A stretch of DNA of 64,000 nucleotides from Salegentibacter sp. 24 (GTDB lineage: Bacteria > Bacteroidota > Bacteroidia > Flavobacteriales > Flavobacteriaceae), in assembly GCF_004362395.1 (NCBI RefSeq), contig NZ_SNWE01000002.1:62001-126000 (forward strand). Reading direction: 5' to 3'. A program made the position numbers and the translations under genes. This document shows positions 44,822 through 54,159 of this stretch, piece after piece (position 1 is the stretch's first letter; every line of letters starts with the position of its first letter). The notes under the pieces were generated by a model. The model saw nothing but the letters and a program-made list of their open reading frames with translations. It searched no databases and was not told the DNA's origin.

Positions 44822-44835
44822 CGAAAGTTTCCAAA
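44802..44835. promoter_or_regulatory. TetR-type operator, perfect 11-bp inverted repeat
   Basis: TTTGGAAACTT (44802-44812) and AAGTTTCCAAA (44825-44835) are exact reverse complements, 12 bp apart, and cover the spacer and -33 box of the operon promoter. Arm centres are 23 bp apart, about two helical turns. Confidence 0.72.
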
Positions 44836-44911
44836 GTTTTCATTAATTTAACTTGTTCATAGAATTTGAAGTACTTTCAATTATGTATTTTAGCCCGAAA
44901 ATTTTTTTAAT

Positions 44912-45886
44912 ATGATGTCCATTTCTCAATATAGAGAAGCTTTTCAGGATTATTTAGATCTTAAAGTGCAGGTGAAAGAACCTAAAAATCTTTATGAACC
45001 TATGCACTATATTCTTAGCCTTGGCGGGAAACGCTTAAGACCTGTTTTAGTGCTTATGGCTACAGAAATTTTTGAAGCTGATTATAAAAAAGCTTTTGAT
45101 GCAGCTCTCGCGATTGAGATTTTTCATAATTTCTCGCTGGTTCACGATGATATTATGGATGATGCACCTTTGCGTCGGGGACAGGAAACCGTTCACGAAC
45201 GATGGGATATTAATACCGGAATTCTTTCGGGAGATGCCATGTTGATAAATGCTTATCAGCTATTTGAAAATTATGAAGGAGAGACCTTTAAGGAACTGGC
45301 ACGATTGTTTACCAAAACGGCGATGCAGGTTTGTGAGGGCCAGCAATATGATATAGATTTTGAAACCCGCGACGATGTAGGTATCGCGGATTATCTAAAA
45401 ATGATAGAATACAAAACCGCCGTATTGGTAGGTGCTTCCCTGCAAATGGGAGCGATAGTTGCAAATGCTTCTAAGCAAAGCAAAGAAGCGGTTTATGAAT
45501 TTGGTCGTTTGCTTGGTATCGCATTTCAACTTCAAGATGATTACTTAGATGCCTTTGGAGACCCTGAAACTTTTGGAAAGCAACCCGGAGGGGATATTAT
45601 TGAAAACAAAAAGACTTTCCTGTATTTAAAATCCTTGGAAACCTCGAGGAAAAGTGAAGCACGCCAATTAGAGCATTTGTACACGATAAATCCTGTAGAA
45701 ACTACGGGTAAAATTGAAGCCGTAAAGAATTTATTTGAAAATAGTGGTGCTGCAGCCTTAACTCAGCTTGAAATAGAAAAATATACTAACAAAGCTTTTG
45801 AAATTCTGGATAAAATTGACATTTCGGAAGAGAAAAAACGACCTCTTAAGGAGTTTGGGGAAATGCTGATGAAGCGTAAAGTTTAA
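44912..45886 (+). CDS. Polyprenyl (isoprenoid) diphosphate synthase
   Basis: A 324-residue all-helical trans-prenyltransferase that extends allylic diphosphates with IPP, probably for menaquinone or carotenoid side chains. First aspartate-rich motif HDDIMDDAPLRRG (near 79), GGKRLRPVL (near 40, IPP binding) and second motif FQLQDDYLDAFG (near 210) are intact. Chain length depends on residues before the first DDxxD, which cannot be read reliably here. The start may be either of two adjacent ATGs (44912 or 44915). It is divergent from tetR. Confidence 0.93.
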   Translation: MMSISQYREAFQDYLDLKVQVKEPKNLYEPMHYILSLGGKRLRPVLVLMATEIFEADYKKAFDAALAIEIFHNFSLVHDDIMDDAPLRRGQETVHERWDINTGILSGDAMLINAYQLFENYEGETFKELARLFTKTAMQVCEGQQYDIDFETRDDVGIADYLKMIEYKTAVLVGASLQMGAIVANASKQSKEAVYEFGRLLGIAFQLQDDYLDAFGDPETFGKQPGGDIIENKKTFLYLKSLETSRKSEARQLEHLYTINPVETTGKIEAVKNLFENSGAAALTQLEIEKYTNKAFEILDKIDISEEKKRPLKEFGEMLMKRKV

Positions 45887-46056
45887 TTTGGAACTCTTCT
45901 TTATTGAGAAATTCTTAATAATAATACGATTAAACCTTGAATATTTTCAATCAACACATAATTTTAGACATATCCTGGAGTTTTCACTATGTTAAACTTC
46001 TTATAATTCATAAGATAAATATATAGTTTGCTGCAGGCTGTTTTTTCTAAAAATTG

Positions 46057-46064
46057 TATTTTTG
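46057..46064 (+). promoter_or_regulatory. -7 box of sucA
   Basis: TATTTTTG 39 bp before the sucA ATG; the best upstream TTTG (46027-46030) is 26 bp away, a little beyond the usual spacing. Confidence 0.45.
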
Positions 46065-46102
46065 CTACGTTTTATACTCAAAAGAAACATTAGTTTCAAC
46101 TT

Positions 46103-48871
46103 ATGGATAGATTTTCATTTCTTAATGCTGCTCATACGGCATACTTCGCCGAACTTTACGATCAATATCTCCAGTACCCCGATAGTGTAGAGCCCAGTTG
46201 GAGGGCTTTTTTTCAAGGTTTTGACTTTGGAATGCAACAAAACGGTGTTTCTACGGAAATAATGGAAGAAGCTCCTGTTAATTTTCAGGAGGGTGAAATA
46301 CCTGAACACGTTACAAAGGAATTTAAGGTAATTAGGCTTATAGATGGTTATCGAACACGCGGGCACTTATTCACTAAAACAAATCCGGTTAGAGAACGCC
46401 GCAAGTACCGGCCCACCTTGGCTATTGAGAATTTTGGTCTAGAAGATAGTGATTTGGATACCAAATTCAACGCTGGCGATATGCTCGGCATTGGACCAAG
46501 CAGTCTTCGGGATATCATAAAACATCTTGAAAAGGTTTATTGCGAATCAATTGGAATCGAATATATGTTTATTCGAAAGCCGGAAGAAATTCAATGGATT
46601 CAGGATAAACTGAATAAGAATGAAAATCATCCAAATTTTAGTGATGATCAAAAAAAGAAGATCCTGAAAAAATTAAACCAGGCGGTTTCTTTTGAATCAT
46701 TTTTGCATAGAAAATATGTGGGACAAAAGCGTTTTTCACTAGAAGGTGGTGAAAGTTTAATACCGGCATTAGACGCACTTATTGAAAAAGCTGCAGATTA
46801 TGGTGTAAAAGATTTCGTTATGGGCATGGCTCACCGAGGACGATTAAACACCCTTACCAACATCTTTGGTAAAAGCGCTAAGGATATTTTTAGTGAGTTT
46901 GACGGAAAGGATTATGAGCAGGATATATTTGACGGAGATGTTAAATATCACCTTGGATGGACTTCCTGTCGACAAACCGATAGTGGAAATGAAATAAATA
47001 TAAATATAGCCCCAAATCCTTCCCATCTGGAAGCGGTAGGATCTGTTGTTGAAGGTATTACAAGAGCCAAACAAGACAGGCATTACCAAGGGGATAATAT
47101 GAAAGTGCTCCCAATATTAGTGCACGGCGATGCAGCCATTGCCGGACAGGGAGTAGTTTACGAACTCGTGCAAATGGCTCAGCTGGAGGGTTATCAAACC
47201 GGTGGGACCATTCACATTGTAGTAAATAACCAAATAGGGTTTACAACCAATTATTTGGATGCGCGATCATCTACGTATTGTACCGATGTCGGAAAAGTAA
47301 CCCTTTCTCCAGTTTTACATGTTAATGCAGATGATGCTGAGGCAGTTGTGCACGCAATCTTATTTGCTCTGGATTTTAGAATGAAGTTTAAGAGGGATGT
47401 TTTTATAGACTTATTAGGCTATAGAAAATATGGACATAATGAAGGGGATGAACCTAAATTTACGCAGCCGAAGTTATATAAGGCAATTGCTAAGCATAAA
47501 AATACGATGGATATTTATGCTGAGAAGCTGAAATCTGCCAATATTATTGATGATGATTACCTTGCAAAACTAGAAGAAGAGTATAAGGCTGGTCTGGAAG
47601 AAAACCTGGAAGATTCCAGAAAGGAAGAAACTACCAAGATCACTCCATTTATGCAAGATGAGTGGGAAGGTTTCGATAATGTTTTCGAAGATGAGATGAT
47701 GAAGGAAATAGACACTACCTATAAGATCAAGGATCTTGACAAGGTGGCTAAAGCCATTTCTCAACTTCCGGGAGAGAAGAAATTTATGCGTAAGGTGAAA
47801 AAGATCATAGACCTGCGTCATACACAATATTTTGAAGAGAATAAGCTAGATTGGGCTATGGGCGAACATCTTGCTTATGGGTCTTTAATGAAAGAAGGAT
47901 TTAATATTAGAATTAGCGGCCAGGATAGTGAAAGGGGTACTTTTTCTCACCGTCACGCGATAGTAAAAGTAGAGGATAGTGAAGAAGAAATTATTCTTCA
48001 TAATAATATAGAAGGCAGAGATGGGGATTTCTTTGTTTATAACTCTCCGCTTTCAGAATATGGTGTGATGGGGTTTGATTATGGGTATGCCATGGCGAGC
48101 CCGAAGACCTTAGTTATTTGGGAAGCTCAATTTGGGGATTTTGTTAATGGTGCGCAAATCATGATAGATCAGTATATTTCTGCCGCTGAAGATAAGTGGA
48201 AATTACAAAATGGATTGGTGCTTTTCTTACCCCATGGTTATGAAGGGCAGGGTGCAGAACACTCCTCGGCTAGAATGGAACGTTTTCTTCAGCTTTGTGC
48301 GAAAGATAATATGTATGTTGCAGATGTGACTACACCAGCAAATATGTTTCATATTTTGCGCAGGCAGATGAAAGCTGGTTTTAGAAAGCCATTGGTGATA
48401 TTTACACCAAAAAGCTTACTTAGACATTCGAAAGTGATATCAACTAAAGAGGATTTTGCTGAGGGAAGTTTTCAACCTTTAATAGACGATCCAGTAGCGA
48501 AAGCTGAAAACGTTAAGTCATTAGTTTTTTGTACAGGTAAATTTTATTATGATTTATTGGAATATAAAGAAGAAAATGAACGTGATGATGTGGCCCTGGT
48601 GCGAGTGGAACAATTGTTCCCGTTACCGGTTGATAAAATGAAAAAGATGATTGCGAAATACAAGAATGCAGATGATGTTGTTTGGGCGCAAGAAGAACCG
48701 AGGAATATGGGTGCCTACGGGCATATGTTGCTGCATTTTGATGAAGCTAAAAACTTTAGAGTATGCAGTAGAAAATTCTATGGTTCTCCAGCTGCTGGAA
48801 GTTCCGTAAGGTTTAAGAAGCGTCACGAAAAAGTAATTGCATGCGTTTTTGATAAAACAGTAGAAAATTAA
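46103..48871 (+). CDS. sucA: 2-oxoglutarate dehydrogenase E1 component
   Basis: E1o (922 residues) decarboxylates 2-oxoglutarate with thiamine diphosphate and passes succinyl to E2. FLNAAHTAYFAELYDQYLQ at the N-terminus is the E2-binding segment. The TPP site shows HGDAAIAGQGVVYE (near 347) and NNQIGFTTN (near 377). HRGRLNTL (near 245) and LPHGYEGQGAEHSSAR (near 713) are conserved. GLDYKxx-type kinetics cannot be seen. The length suits bacterial OdhA. sucB follows after 60 bp; no lpd (E3) gene is next to the pair. Confidence 0.97.
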   Translation: MDRFSFLNAAHTAYFAELYDQYLQYPDSVEPSWRAFFQGFDFGMQQNGVSTEIMEEAPVNFQEGEIPEHVTKEFKVIRLIDGYRTRGHLFTKTNPVRERRKYRPTLAIENFGLEDSDLDTKFNAGDMLGIGPSSLRDIIKHLEKVYCESIGIEYMFIRKPEEIQWIQDKLNKNENHPNFSDDQKKKILKKLNQAVSFESFLHRKYVGQKRFSLEGGESLIPALDALIEKAADYGVKDFVMGMAHRGRLNTLTNIFGKSAKDIFSEFDGKDYEQDIFDGDVKYHLGWTSCRQTDSGNEININIAPNPSHLEAVGSVVEGITRAKQDRHYQGDNMKVLPILVHGDAAIAGQGVVYELVQMAQLEGYQTGGTIHIVVNNQIGFTTNYLDARSSTYCTDVGKVTLSPVLHVNADDAEAVVHAILFALDFRMKFKRDVFIDLLGYRKYGHNEGDEPKFTQPKLYKAIAKHKNTMDIYAEKLKSANIIDDDYLAKLEEEYKAGLEENLEDSRKEETTKITPFMQDEWEGFDNVFEDEMMKEIDTTYKIKDLDKVAKAISQLPGEKKFMRKVKKIIDLRHTQYFEENKLDWAMGEHLAYGSLMKEGFNIRISGQDSERGTFSHRHAIVKVEDSEEEIILHNNIEGRDGDFFVYNSPLSEYGVMGFDYGYAMASPKTLVIWEAQFGDFVNGAQIMIDQYISAAEDKWKLQNGLVLFLPHGYEGQGAEHSSARMERFLQLCAKDNMYVADVTTPANMFHILRRQMKAGFRKPLVIFTPKSLLRHSKVISTKEDFAEGSFQPLIDDPVAKAENVKSLVFCTGKFYYDLLEYKEENERDDVALVRVEQLFPLPVDKMKKMIAKYKNADDVVWAQEEPRNMGAYGHMLLHFDEAKNFRVCSRKFYGSPAAGSSVRFKKRHEKVIACVFDKTVEN

Positions 48872-48931
48872 TATTATAAATAACGAATCAAATGTTTTCG
48901 CCTGGCGGAAACTTTAAATAAAAAAAAGATC

Positions 48932-50206
48932 ATGGCCTTAGAAATGAAAGTTCCTTCTCCGGGAGAATCTATAACCGAAGTTGAAATAGCCGAATGGTTA
49001 GTTGAAGATGGCGATTACGTAGAAAAAGATCAAGCAATAGCTGAAGTAGATAGTGATAAAGCTACATTAGAACTACCGGCAGAAGCAAGCGGAATTATTA
49101 CGCTTAAAGCGGAAGAGGGTGACGCTGTGGCCGTGGGGCAGGTTGTTTGTCTTATCGATACCGAAGCTGAAAAACCAGGTGGGAGTGGTGATAATAAAGA
49201 AACAAAAGACAAAGAAAATTCTAAAGGTGGATCTTCAGATAAAAAAGATGAAGAGGATAAGGACGTGGCTGATACCAAGTCAGAAGAACCTTCCAAATCC
49301 TCTACACCTTCCCAAAAACAGGATTCACACGCAAAGGGTAGTCCATCACCTGCGGCTAAAAAAATCCTTGATGAAAAAGGAGTTGATACTAAAGATATAG
49401 AGGGTAGTGGGAAAGACGGACGCATCACAAAAGAAGATGCAGTTCAAGCAAAAACTTCTATGGGAAGTCCTGGTAGAGGAAAACGAGGGGAATCAAAGAA
49501 GAAAATGTCTATGCTGCGCAGAAAGGTAGCTTCTCGTTTGGTGTCAGTTAAAAATGATACCGCGATGCTTACTACTTTTAACGAAGTAGATATGCAGTCT
49601 ATCTTTAATTTAAGAAAAAAATATAAAGAAGAATTTAAGGATAAACACGGTGTAAGTTTAGGCTTTATGTCTTTCTTTACTCTTGCTGTTGTAAGGGCGC
49701 TTGACCAGTTCCCAGGGGTGAATTCCATGATAGATGGAGATCATCAGGTAAGCTTCGATTATAAGGATATAAGTATTGCTGTTTCCGGACCAAAAGGTCT
49801 AATGGTTCCGGTAATTAGAAATGCTGAAAATCTAAGTTTCAGAGGTGTTGAAGATGAGGTAAAACGCCTTGCCGTAAAAGCTCGCGATGGAAAGATTACT
49901 GTGGATGAAATGACTGGAGGTACTTTTACTATTACTAATGGAGGTGTGTTCGGTTCTATGCTTTCTACTCCGATTATTAACCCTCCTCAAAGTGCTATTT
50001 TAGGCATGCATAATATAGTGGAGCGTCCAGTGGCTATAGATGGCCATGTTGAGATTCGCCCTATTATGTATGTAGCGCTTTCTTACGATCACAGAATTAT
50101 CGATGGTAAAGAATCTGTTGGTTTTCTAGTGGCAGTTAAAGAAGCTATAGAAAATCCTGAAGAATTACTGATGGATAATGATGTAAAAAGAGCACTTGAA
50201 CTTTAA
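48932..50206 (+). CDS. sucB: Dihydrolipoyllysine succinyltransferase (E2 of 2-oxoglutarate dehydrogenase)
   Basis: A 424-residue E2. The lipoyl domain spans about 1-78 with the lipoylated Lys in [11 protein letters not shown] (near 44). A charged, Ser/Lys/Asp-rich linker follows (about 82-140). The E3-binding domain has [14 protein letters not shown] and [12 protein letters not shown] (near 143-175). The catalytic domain includes the final [16 protein letters not shown] (near 386) with the His and Asp of the transferase. Start at 48932 ([14 protein letters not shown]). It is coexpressed with sucA and ends in a strong terminator. Confidence 0.96.
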   Translation: MALEMKVPSPGESITEVEIAEWLVEDGDYVEKDQAIAEVDSDKATLELPAEASGIITLKAEEGDAVAVGQVVCLIDTEAEKPGGSGDNKETKDKENSKGGSSDKKDEEDKDVADTKSEEPSKSSTPSQKQDSHAKGSPSPAAKKILDEKGVDTKDIEGSGKDGRITKEDAVQAKTSMGSPGRGKRGESKKKMSMLRRKVASRLVSVKNDTAMLTTFNEVDMQSIFNLRKKYKEEFKDKHGVSLGFMSFFTLAVVRALDQFPGVNSMIDGDHQVSFDYKDISIAVSGPKGLMVPVIRNAENLSFRGVEDEVKRLAVKARDGKITVDEMTGGTFTITNGGVFGSMLSTPIINPPQSAILGMHNIVERPVAIDGHVEIRPIMYVALSYDHRIIDGKESVGFLVAVKEAIENPEELLMDNDVKRALEL

Positions 50207-50228
50207 ACATCTCTTTTTGTAAACCAAA

Positions 50229-50262
50229 AAATAAAGGCAGCCATTTGGCTGCCTTTATTTTT
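50229..50262 (+). terminator. Rho-independent terminator of sucAB
   Basis: AAATAAAGGCAGCC (50229-50242) pairs with GGCTGCCTTTATTT (50247-50260) around ATTT, and Ts follow. Confidence 0.92.
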
Positions 50263-50277
50263 ACCAGTAATAACAAA

Positions 50278-50388
50278 TTAAAACAAACATAAATTGAGTA
50301 TGTTTAAAAATAAAACGCATACAATAAAAATACCTAAGAGTACGTAGATAAAATTTTCGCGGAATTTATTTTTAGATACACTTGACAT
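50278..50388 (-). CDS. Possible 36-residue single-helix membrane protein
   Basis: An ATG frame from 50388 to TAA at 50280-50278 gives 36 residues: a basic N-terminus MSSVSKNKFRENF and one hydrophobic helix (about 14-36, IYVLLGIFIVCVLFLNIL). The positive-inside pattern and uninterrupted hydrophobic helix favour a real small membrane protein. It lies in the 255-bp gap between sucB and the retropepsin gene, convergent with sucB. No close named family is recognised. Confidence 0.4.
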   Translation of the reverse strand: MSSVSKNKFRENFIYVLLGIFIVCVLFLNILNLCLF

Positions 50389-50461
50389 GGGCTAACATTA
50401 ATTTCTTCAAACTTAAATAACATCAGTCCCAGAGTCAAGGGGATATTTCCCCTTTTAAATT

Positions 50462-50899
50462 TTATTTTAAATAAAGTGATGGGTCTTTATAGTCTATAAC
50501 TGCTTTCCCTTTTCTTAAGAGATCGGCGCCAATAATACCATGAACTTTTTCGGCCTCGTGATTTATCAGGGCTTCGTTTACATGTCTTAAATCAAAAAGG
50601 ACGAGGTCTACTTTTTTTTTCTTCCATCCTTTTATTTCAATTTTGTTCTTCTGAGCGATTTGTGTGAGCATATTGGTAGCACCTGCTCCGGCAGCCTTTA
50701 CATCACTATCTTTGGCAAGAAGTTTAAAGTGCTCTACGGCTTCCAATCCTACGCAGGTACTGGAGGCTCCAGTATCTAAAATAAAACTCCCTTCAATATT
50801 ATTAATTTTGGCAATCAATTCTAGATGCTGAGTTTTGGTGTACTTTAGTTTTATGCGCTTAAATCCTTTTTCTTTAAGTAATTTTTTTAAAGATGACAT
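50462..50899 (-). CDS. Retropepsin-like (single-domain) aspartic protease
   Basis: A 145-residue protein with one pepsin-like lobe. ILDTGASSTCVG (near 37; Asp-Thr-Gly-Ala) carries the catalytic Asp, HGIIGADLLRKGKAVIDY (near 120) is the conserved flap/C-terminal hydrophobic-Gly region. Active enzymes of this fold work as homodimers, so a dimer is expected. The frame opens upstream at 50968, but the ATG at 50899 (MSSLKKLLKEKGF) avoids overlap with divergent tatD and follows a TATCTTTG box. No signal peptide is seen, so cytoplasmic activity is inferred. Substrate unknown. Confidence 0.8.
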   Translation of the reverse strand: MSSLKKLLKEKGFKRIKLKYTKTQHLELIAKINNIEGSFILDTGASSTCVGLEAVEHFKLLAKDSDVKAAGAGATNMLTQIAQKNKIEIKGWKKKKVDLVLFDLRHVNEALINHEAEKVHGIIGADLLRKGKAVIDYKDPSLYLK

Positions 50900-50914
50900 T
50901 CTTTGTGTTTTTCG

Positions 50915-50946
50915 CAAAGATAGGTCTTCAAAATAAATTATTTTTG
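50915..50946. promoter_or_regulatory. Overlapping divergent promoter boxes (retropepsin and tatD)
   Basis: Minus-strand TATCTTTG (50922-50915) lies 15 bp before the retropepsin ATG. Plus-strand TATTTTTG (50939-50946) lies 5 bp before the tatD ATG. Each box occupies the place where the other promoter's -33 element should be, so the two promoters probably compete. Clear TTG boxes are absent. Confidence 0.45.
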
Positions 50947-50951
50947 CTTTT

Positions 50952-51719
50952 ATGATTTTAACCGACACACATATACATCTTTATAGTAAAGATTACGAAA
51001 AAGACAGAGACAAACTTATTGAAAATGCCTTTGCACAAAATATAGAACGGTTTTTTCTGCCAGCCATAGATTCGGAAACCACCGAGGCGATGTATGAGCT
51101 TGAAGCTGATTATCCAGAAAATGTTTTTTTAATGATGGGTTTGCACCCTACACATGTTCAAGAGAATTTTGAAAAAGAATTGAAGCATGTAGAAGAACAG
51201 TTTGAAAAAAGAAGATTTTACGCGGTGGGGGAGATTGGAATAGATTTGTATTGGGATAAAAGCACGTTGGAAATTCAACAAGAAGCATTTAGTAGGCAAA
51301 TTAAACTCGCTAAGAAATATAAATTACCCATTGTAATTCACTGTAGAGATGCTTTTGAGGAGGTGTTTGAAATTTTGGAGAACGAAAAAAGTAAAGATCT
51401 CTTCGGTGTTTTTCATTGTTTTACCGGCAGTCTGAAAGATGCTAAAAGAGCGCTTTCTTATAATTTAAAACTAGGTATTGGTGGAGTGATTACCTTTAAA
51501 AATGGAAAAATTGATCAATTTCTAAATGAAATTCCATTAAAGGAGGTCGTCTTAGAAACCGATGGACCCTATTTATCTCCATCGCCATTTCGCGGGAAAC
51601 GTAACGAACCAGAACACCTATTAAAAATAGCAGAAAAGCTTGCTGAAATTTATCAAAAACCATTGGTTGACATAGCTGAAATCACAACTCAAAATTCAAA
51701 AGATATTTTTGGGATATAA
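50952..51719 (+). CDS. tatD: TatD family metal-dependent deoxyribonuclease/hydrolase
   Basis: A 255-residue TIM-barrel hydrolase. Metal ligands are seen in LTDTHIHLYS (HxH, near 6), GEIGIDLYW (Glu, near 93), IHCRDAFEE (His, near 129), FHCFTGS (His, near 154) and LETDGPYLSPSPFRG (Asp, near 202). Family members are Mg2+-dependent 3'-5' DNases involved in repair. The start at 50952 is fixed by the promoter box 5 bp upstream. It is divergent from the retropepsin gene. Confidence 0.92.
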   Translation: MILTDTHIHLYSKDYEKDRDKLIENAFAQNIERFFLPAIDSETTEAMYELEADYPENVFLMMGLHPTHVQENFEKELKHVEEQFEKRRFYAVGEIGIDLYWDKSTLEIQQEAFSRQIKLAKKYKLPIVIHCRDAFEEVFEILENEKSKDLFGVFHCFTGSLKDAKRALSYNLKLGIGGVITFKNGKIDQFLNEIPLKEVVLETDGPYLSPSPFRGKRNEPEHLLKIAEKLAEIYQKPLVDIAEITTQNSKDIFGI

Positions 51720-51769
51720 AGGAGGTTAAAATTAAAATTTGTTCATTTGCCTAGCTAACACAATATTGC

Positions 51770-52912
51770 GTGAAAAAATTTGAAGACATAAGATTTTATA
51801 ACGATGATGAGGTGCAACCTGCATTACAGGAGTACATAAGGCACCCAATGGTTAGAGCGCTTTTACAGTTTACATTTCCTGAGAAAACTTCGGAAGAAAT
51901 TAGTGCTATATTAGGTGAATGTCATTCTATTAGAGATTTTCAAACCAAAGTTATTTATAGTTCCGTGCTAAAAGTAATTGAAAAAAGTACCGAGGGCCTT
52001 ACTTATAACGGTTTTGATAAATTGGATGACGATCAGGCATATTTTTATATCTCAAATCATCGTGATATTATTCTGGATACTTCGTTGTTGAATACTACGT
52101 TGTACGAACAAAATCTTATAATGACTGCTTCAGCCATTGGAGACAATCTGGTACAGAAACCTTTTTTAATGGCTTTATCACGATTAAATAGGAATTTTCT
52201 AGTAAAACGTGGAATTAGTCCAAGAGAAATGTTGAAAAGTTCTATGGTGCTTTCGGAATATATTAAAAAGCTCCTTTTAAAGGATGGGCGATCGGTTTGG
52301 ATGGCACAACGAGAAGGTAGAACCAAAGACGGTAGCGATTATACGCAGCAAGGTGTGCTAAAAATGCTAGCGATGGCCAAGGGTAAAAAGAGTCTGAGCG
52401 AATATTTTACAGAACTCAAAATTGTTCCAGTTGCGATATCCTATGAATTTGATCCTACAGACATTTTAAAAATGCCAGAAATTCTTGCTAAAAGAATGAA
52501 AGAGGAATATGTAAAATCTGCCAACGAAGATTTTAATTCCATTATGCAAGGTGCAATGGGTAATAAAGGTCGGATTCACATAAATGCAGGTGAAATATTA
52601 GGAAAGGAAGTTTTTGAAAAAATTGAAAAGCAGCACAATTCTATTAACGCTCAGTTAAAAGCAGTTGCCGCAAAAATAGATCATCATATTTACAAAAATT
52701 ATAAATTGTGGCCAGCGAATTATATTGCATTCGATTTACTCAAAAATTCAGAAAACTATGCTGGTAAATATTCAGACAAAGAGAAAAGGCAGTTTGAGCG
52801 CCGCCTTAGCCGAAGGGTAGATGTGAAAAACCCCCTGGAGCTAAACAGTTATTTATTAATGTATGCAAATCCTGTAATTAATAAAGAAGCGCTTTATGAA
52901 GAAAAGAGCTAA
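51770..52912 (+). CDS. 1-acyl-sn-glycerol-3-phosphate acyltransferase-like protein
   Basis: A 380-residue acyltransferase. The PlsC-type motifs are FYISNHRDIILD (NHxxxxD, near 92) and WMAQREGRTKDG (EGxR, near 181), followed by VPVAISYEF (near 222). It is longer than PlsC (about 250 residues), and no clear membrane anchor precedes the catalytic part. The N-terminal 90 residues are unfamiliar. The frame starts with GTG at 51770. Its stop overlaps the ATG of the asparaginase gene by 17 bases, so the two are coupled, though no metabolic link is obvious. Confidence 0.83.
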   Translation: MKKFEDIRFYNDDEVQPALQEYIRHPMVRALLQFTFPEKTSEEISAILGECHSIRDFQTKVIYSSVLKVIEKSTEGLTYNGFDKLDDDQAYFYISNHRDIILDTSLLNTTLYEQNLIMTASAIGDNLVQKPFLMALSRLNRNFLVKRGISPREMLKSSMVLSEYIKKLLLKDGRSVWMAQREGRTKDGSDYTQQGVLKMLAMAKGKKSLSEYFTELKIVPVAISYEFDPTDILKMPEILAKRMKEEYVKSANEDFNSIMQGAMGNKGRIHINAGEILGKEVFEKIEKQHNSINAQLKAVAAKIDHHIYKNYKLWPANYIAFDLLKNSENYAGKYSDKEKRQFERRLSRRVDVKNPLELNSYLLMYANPVINKEALYEEKS

Positions 52913-53924
52913 GATCCTACTTATTTATACTGGTGGAACTATTGGAATGATCAAGGATTACGATACGGGAGCCCTTAAAGCTTTTAATTTCGGTGAATTA
53001 TTACAAAATATCCCTGAACTCAAGATCCTTGAACACGAAATTGACACCCTAAGCTTTGGTGATCCTATAGATTCCTCCAATATGAATGTGGAGTGCTGGG
53101 TAAAAATTGCGACCACTATAAATGATAATTTTGAGATCTATGATGGATTTGTAGTGTTGCATGGAAGCGATACCATGTCCTATACAGCCTCTGCCCTAAG
53201 TTTTATGTTCGAAAATCTTACAAAGCCTGTAATATTCACTGGGTCTCAGTTGCCTATTGGTGATCTTAGGACGGACGCTAAGGAAAATCTTATTACAAGT
53301 ATTCAAATTGCCGGGTTGCAGAAAAATGGGAAACCGGTTATTTCTGAAGTTGGACTTTATTTTGAATATAAATTATACAGAGCGAACAGAACCACCAAGA
53401 TAAATGCAGAACACTTTCAAGCTTTTGCTTCCTTAAATTACCCTCCTTTGGCTGAATCCGGTGTTTATCTTTCCGTGGACCATAAAACATTATGGCGTCC
53501 TAACCGAAGACAGAAAACAAAATTGCATACAGGATTTATTAATGAAATAGTTGTATTAAAGATTTTTCCGGGAATTAATGCTAGTACCGTGGAGTATATT
53601 CTCGCTAAACCTGGTCTAAAGGGGGTTATTCTTGAAACTTACGGTAGTGGGAATGCGCCCAGCGACGATTGGTTTTTAGATATTTTGAAAAGAAAAATAA
53701 GTGAGGGGTTATATGTAGTAAATGTTACCCAATGTATTGGGGGGAGCGTAGTGATGGGTCAATATGAAACCAGTGTTCAGCTTAAAAAAATAGGAGTGGT
53801 CTCCGGAAAAGATATCAGTACCGAGGCAGCAGTCGCAAAATTAATGTACCTTTTAGGAAAAGAATTGTCTCCAAAAGTATTTAAAACTATATTTGAAACC
53901 TCTCTTCGAGGGGAAATGTCATAA
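52896..53924 (+). CDS. ansA: Type I (cytoplasmic) L-asparaginase
   Basis: AnsA-type asparaginase (342 residues) hydrolyses asparagine to aspartate and ammonia. The first catalytic Thr is in YTGGTIGM (near 11), and the second segment is VVLHGSDTMSYTASALSF (near 86; Thr and Asp of the triad) with GSQLPIGDLRTDAKENL (near 113; Lys). No signal peptide is present, so it is the cytoplasmic form. It begins 17 bases before the end of the acyltransferase gene. Confidence 0.93.
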   Translation: MKKRAKILLIYTGGTIGMIKDYDTGALKAFNFGELLQNIPELKILEHEIDTLSFGDPIDSSNMNVECWVKIATTINDNFEIYDGFVVLHGSDTMSYTASALSFMFENLTKPVIFTGSQLPIGDLRTDAKENLITSIQIAGLQKNGKPVISEVGLYFEYKLYRANRTTKINAEHFQAFASLNYPPLAESGVYLSVDHKTLWRPNRRQKTKLHTGFINEIVVLKIFPGINASTVEYILAKPGLKGVILETYGSGNAPSDDWFLDILKRKISEGLYVVNVTQCIGGSVVMGQYETSVQLKKIGVVSGKDISTEAAVAKLMYLLGKELSPKVFKTIFETSLRGEMS

Positions 53925-53996
53925 AATTAACGGTAGATGCTTGATGAAGTATATTTTTTTTCGTTATTTGGCGCACCGTTTGGAAAACGTTAAGAA

Positions 53997-54084
53997 AGAG
54001 AGGTGGCCGAGTGGTCGAAGGCGCACGCCTGGAAAGTGTGTATACGCCACAAGCGTATCGAGGGTTCGAATCCCTTCCTCTCTG
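53997..54084 (+). tRNA. tRNA-Ser(GGA)
   Basis: An 88-base cloverleaf with a long variable arm. Acceptor AGAGAGG (53997-54003) pairs with CCTCTCT (54077-54083); discriminator G at 54084. The D-arm reads GGCCGAGTGGTCGAAGGC, the anticodon loop holds CTGGAAA with anticodon GGA, and the variable stem is of class-II size. The T-arm is GAGGGTTCGAATCCCTT. CCA is not encoded. Confidence 0.95.
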
Positions 54085-54159
54085 CAATTATTATATTTTT
54101 ATTAAAAATTTATTTTTATATCTTTAACCCTTTAACTAATTAAATTAAGACAAACAGTA

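Noticed and set aside
45887-46102. Possible regulatory element upstream of sucA beyond the -7 box
   Set aside because: No inverted repeat of more than six bases was seen; only the -7 box is supportable.
53887-54105. Open frames on both strands over the tRNA-Ser region
   Set aside because: They run through the tRNA cloverleaf and the end of the asparaginase gene; their protein character comes from the tRNA sequence.
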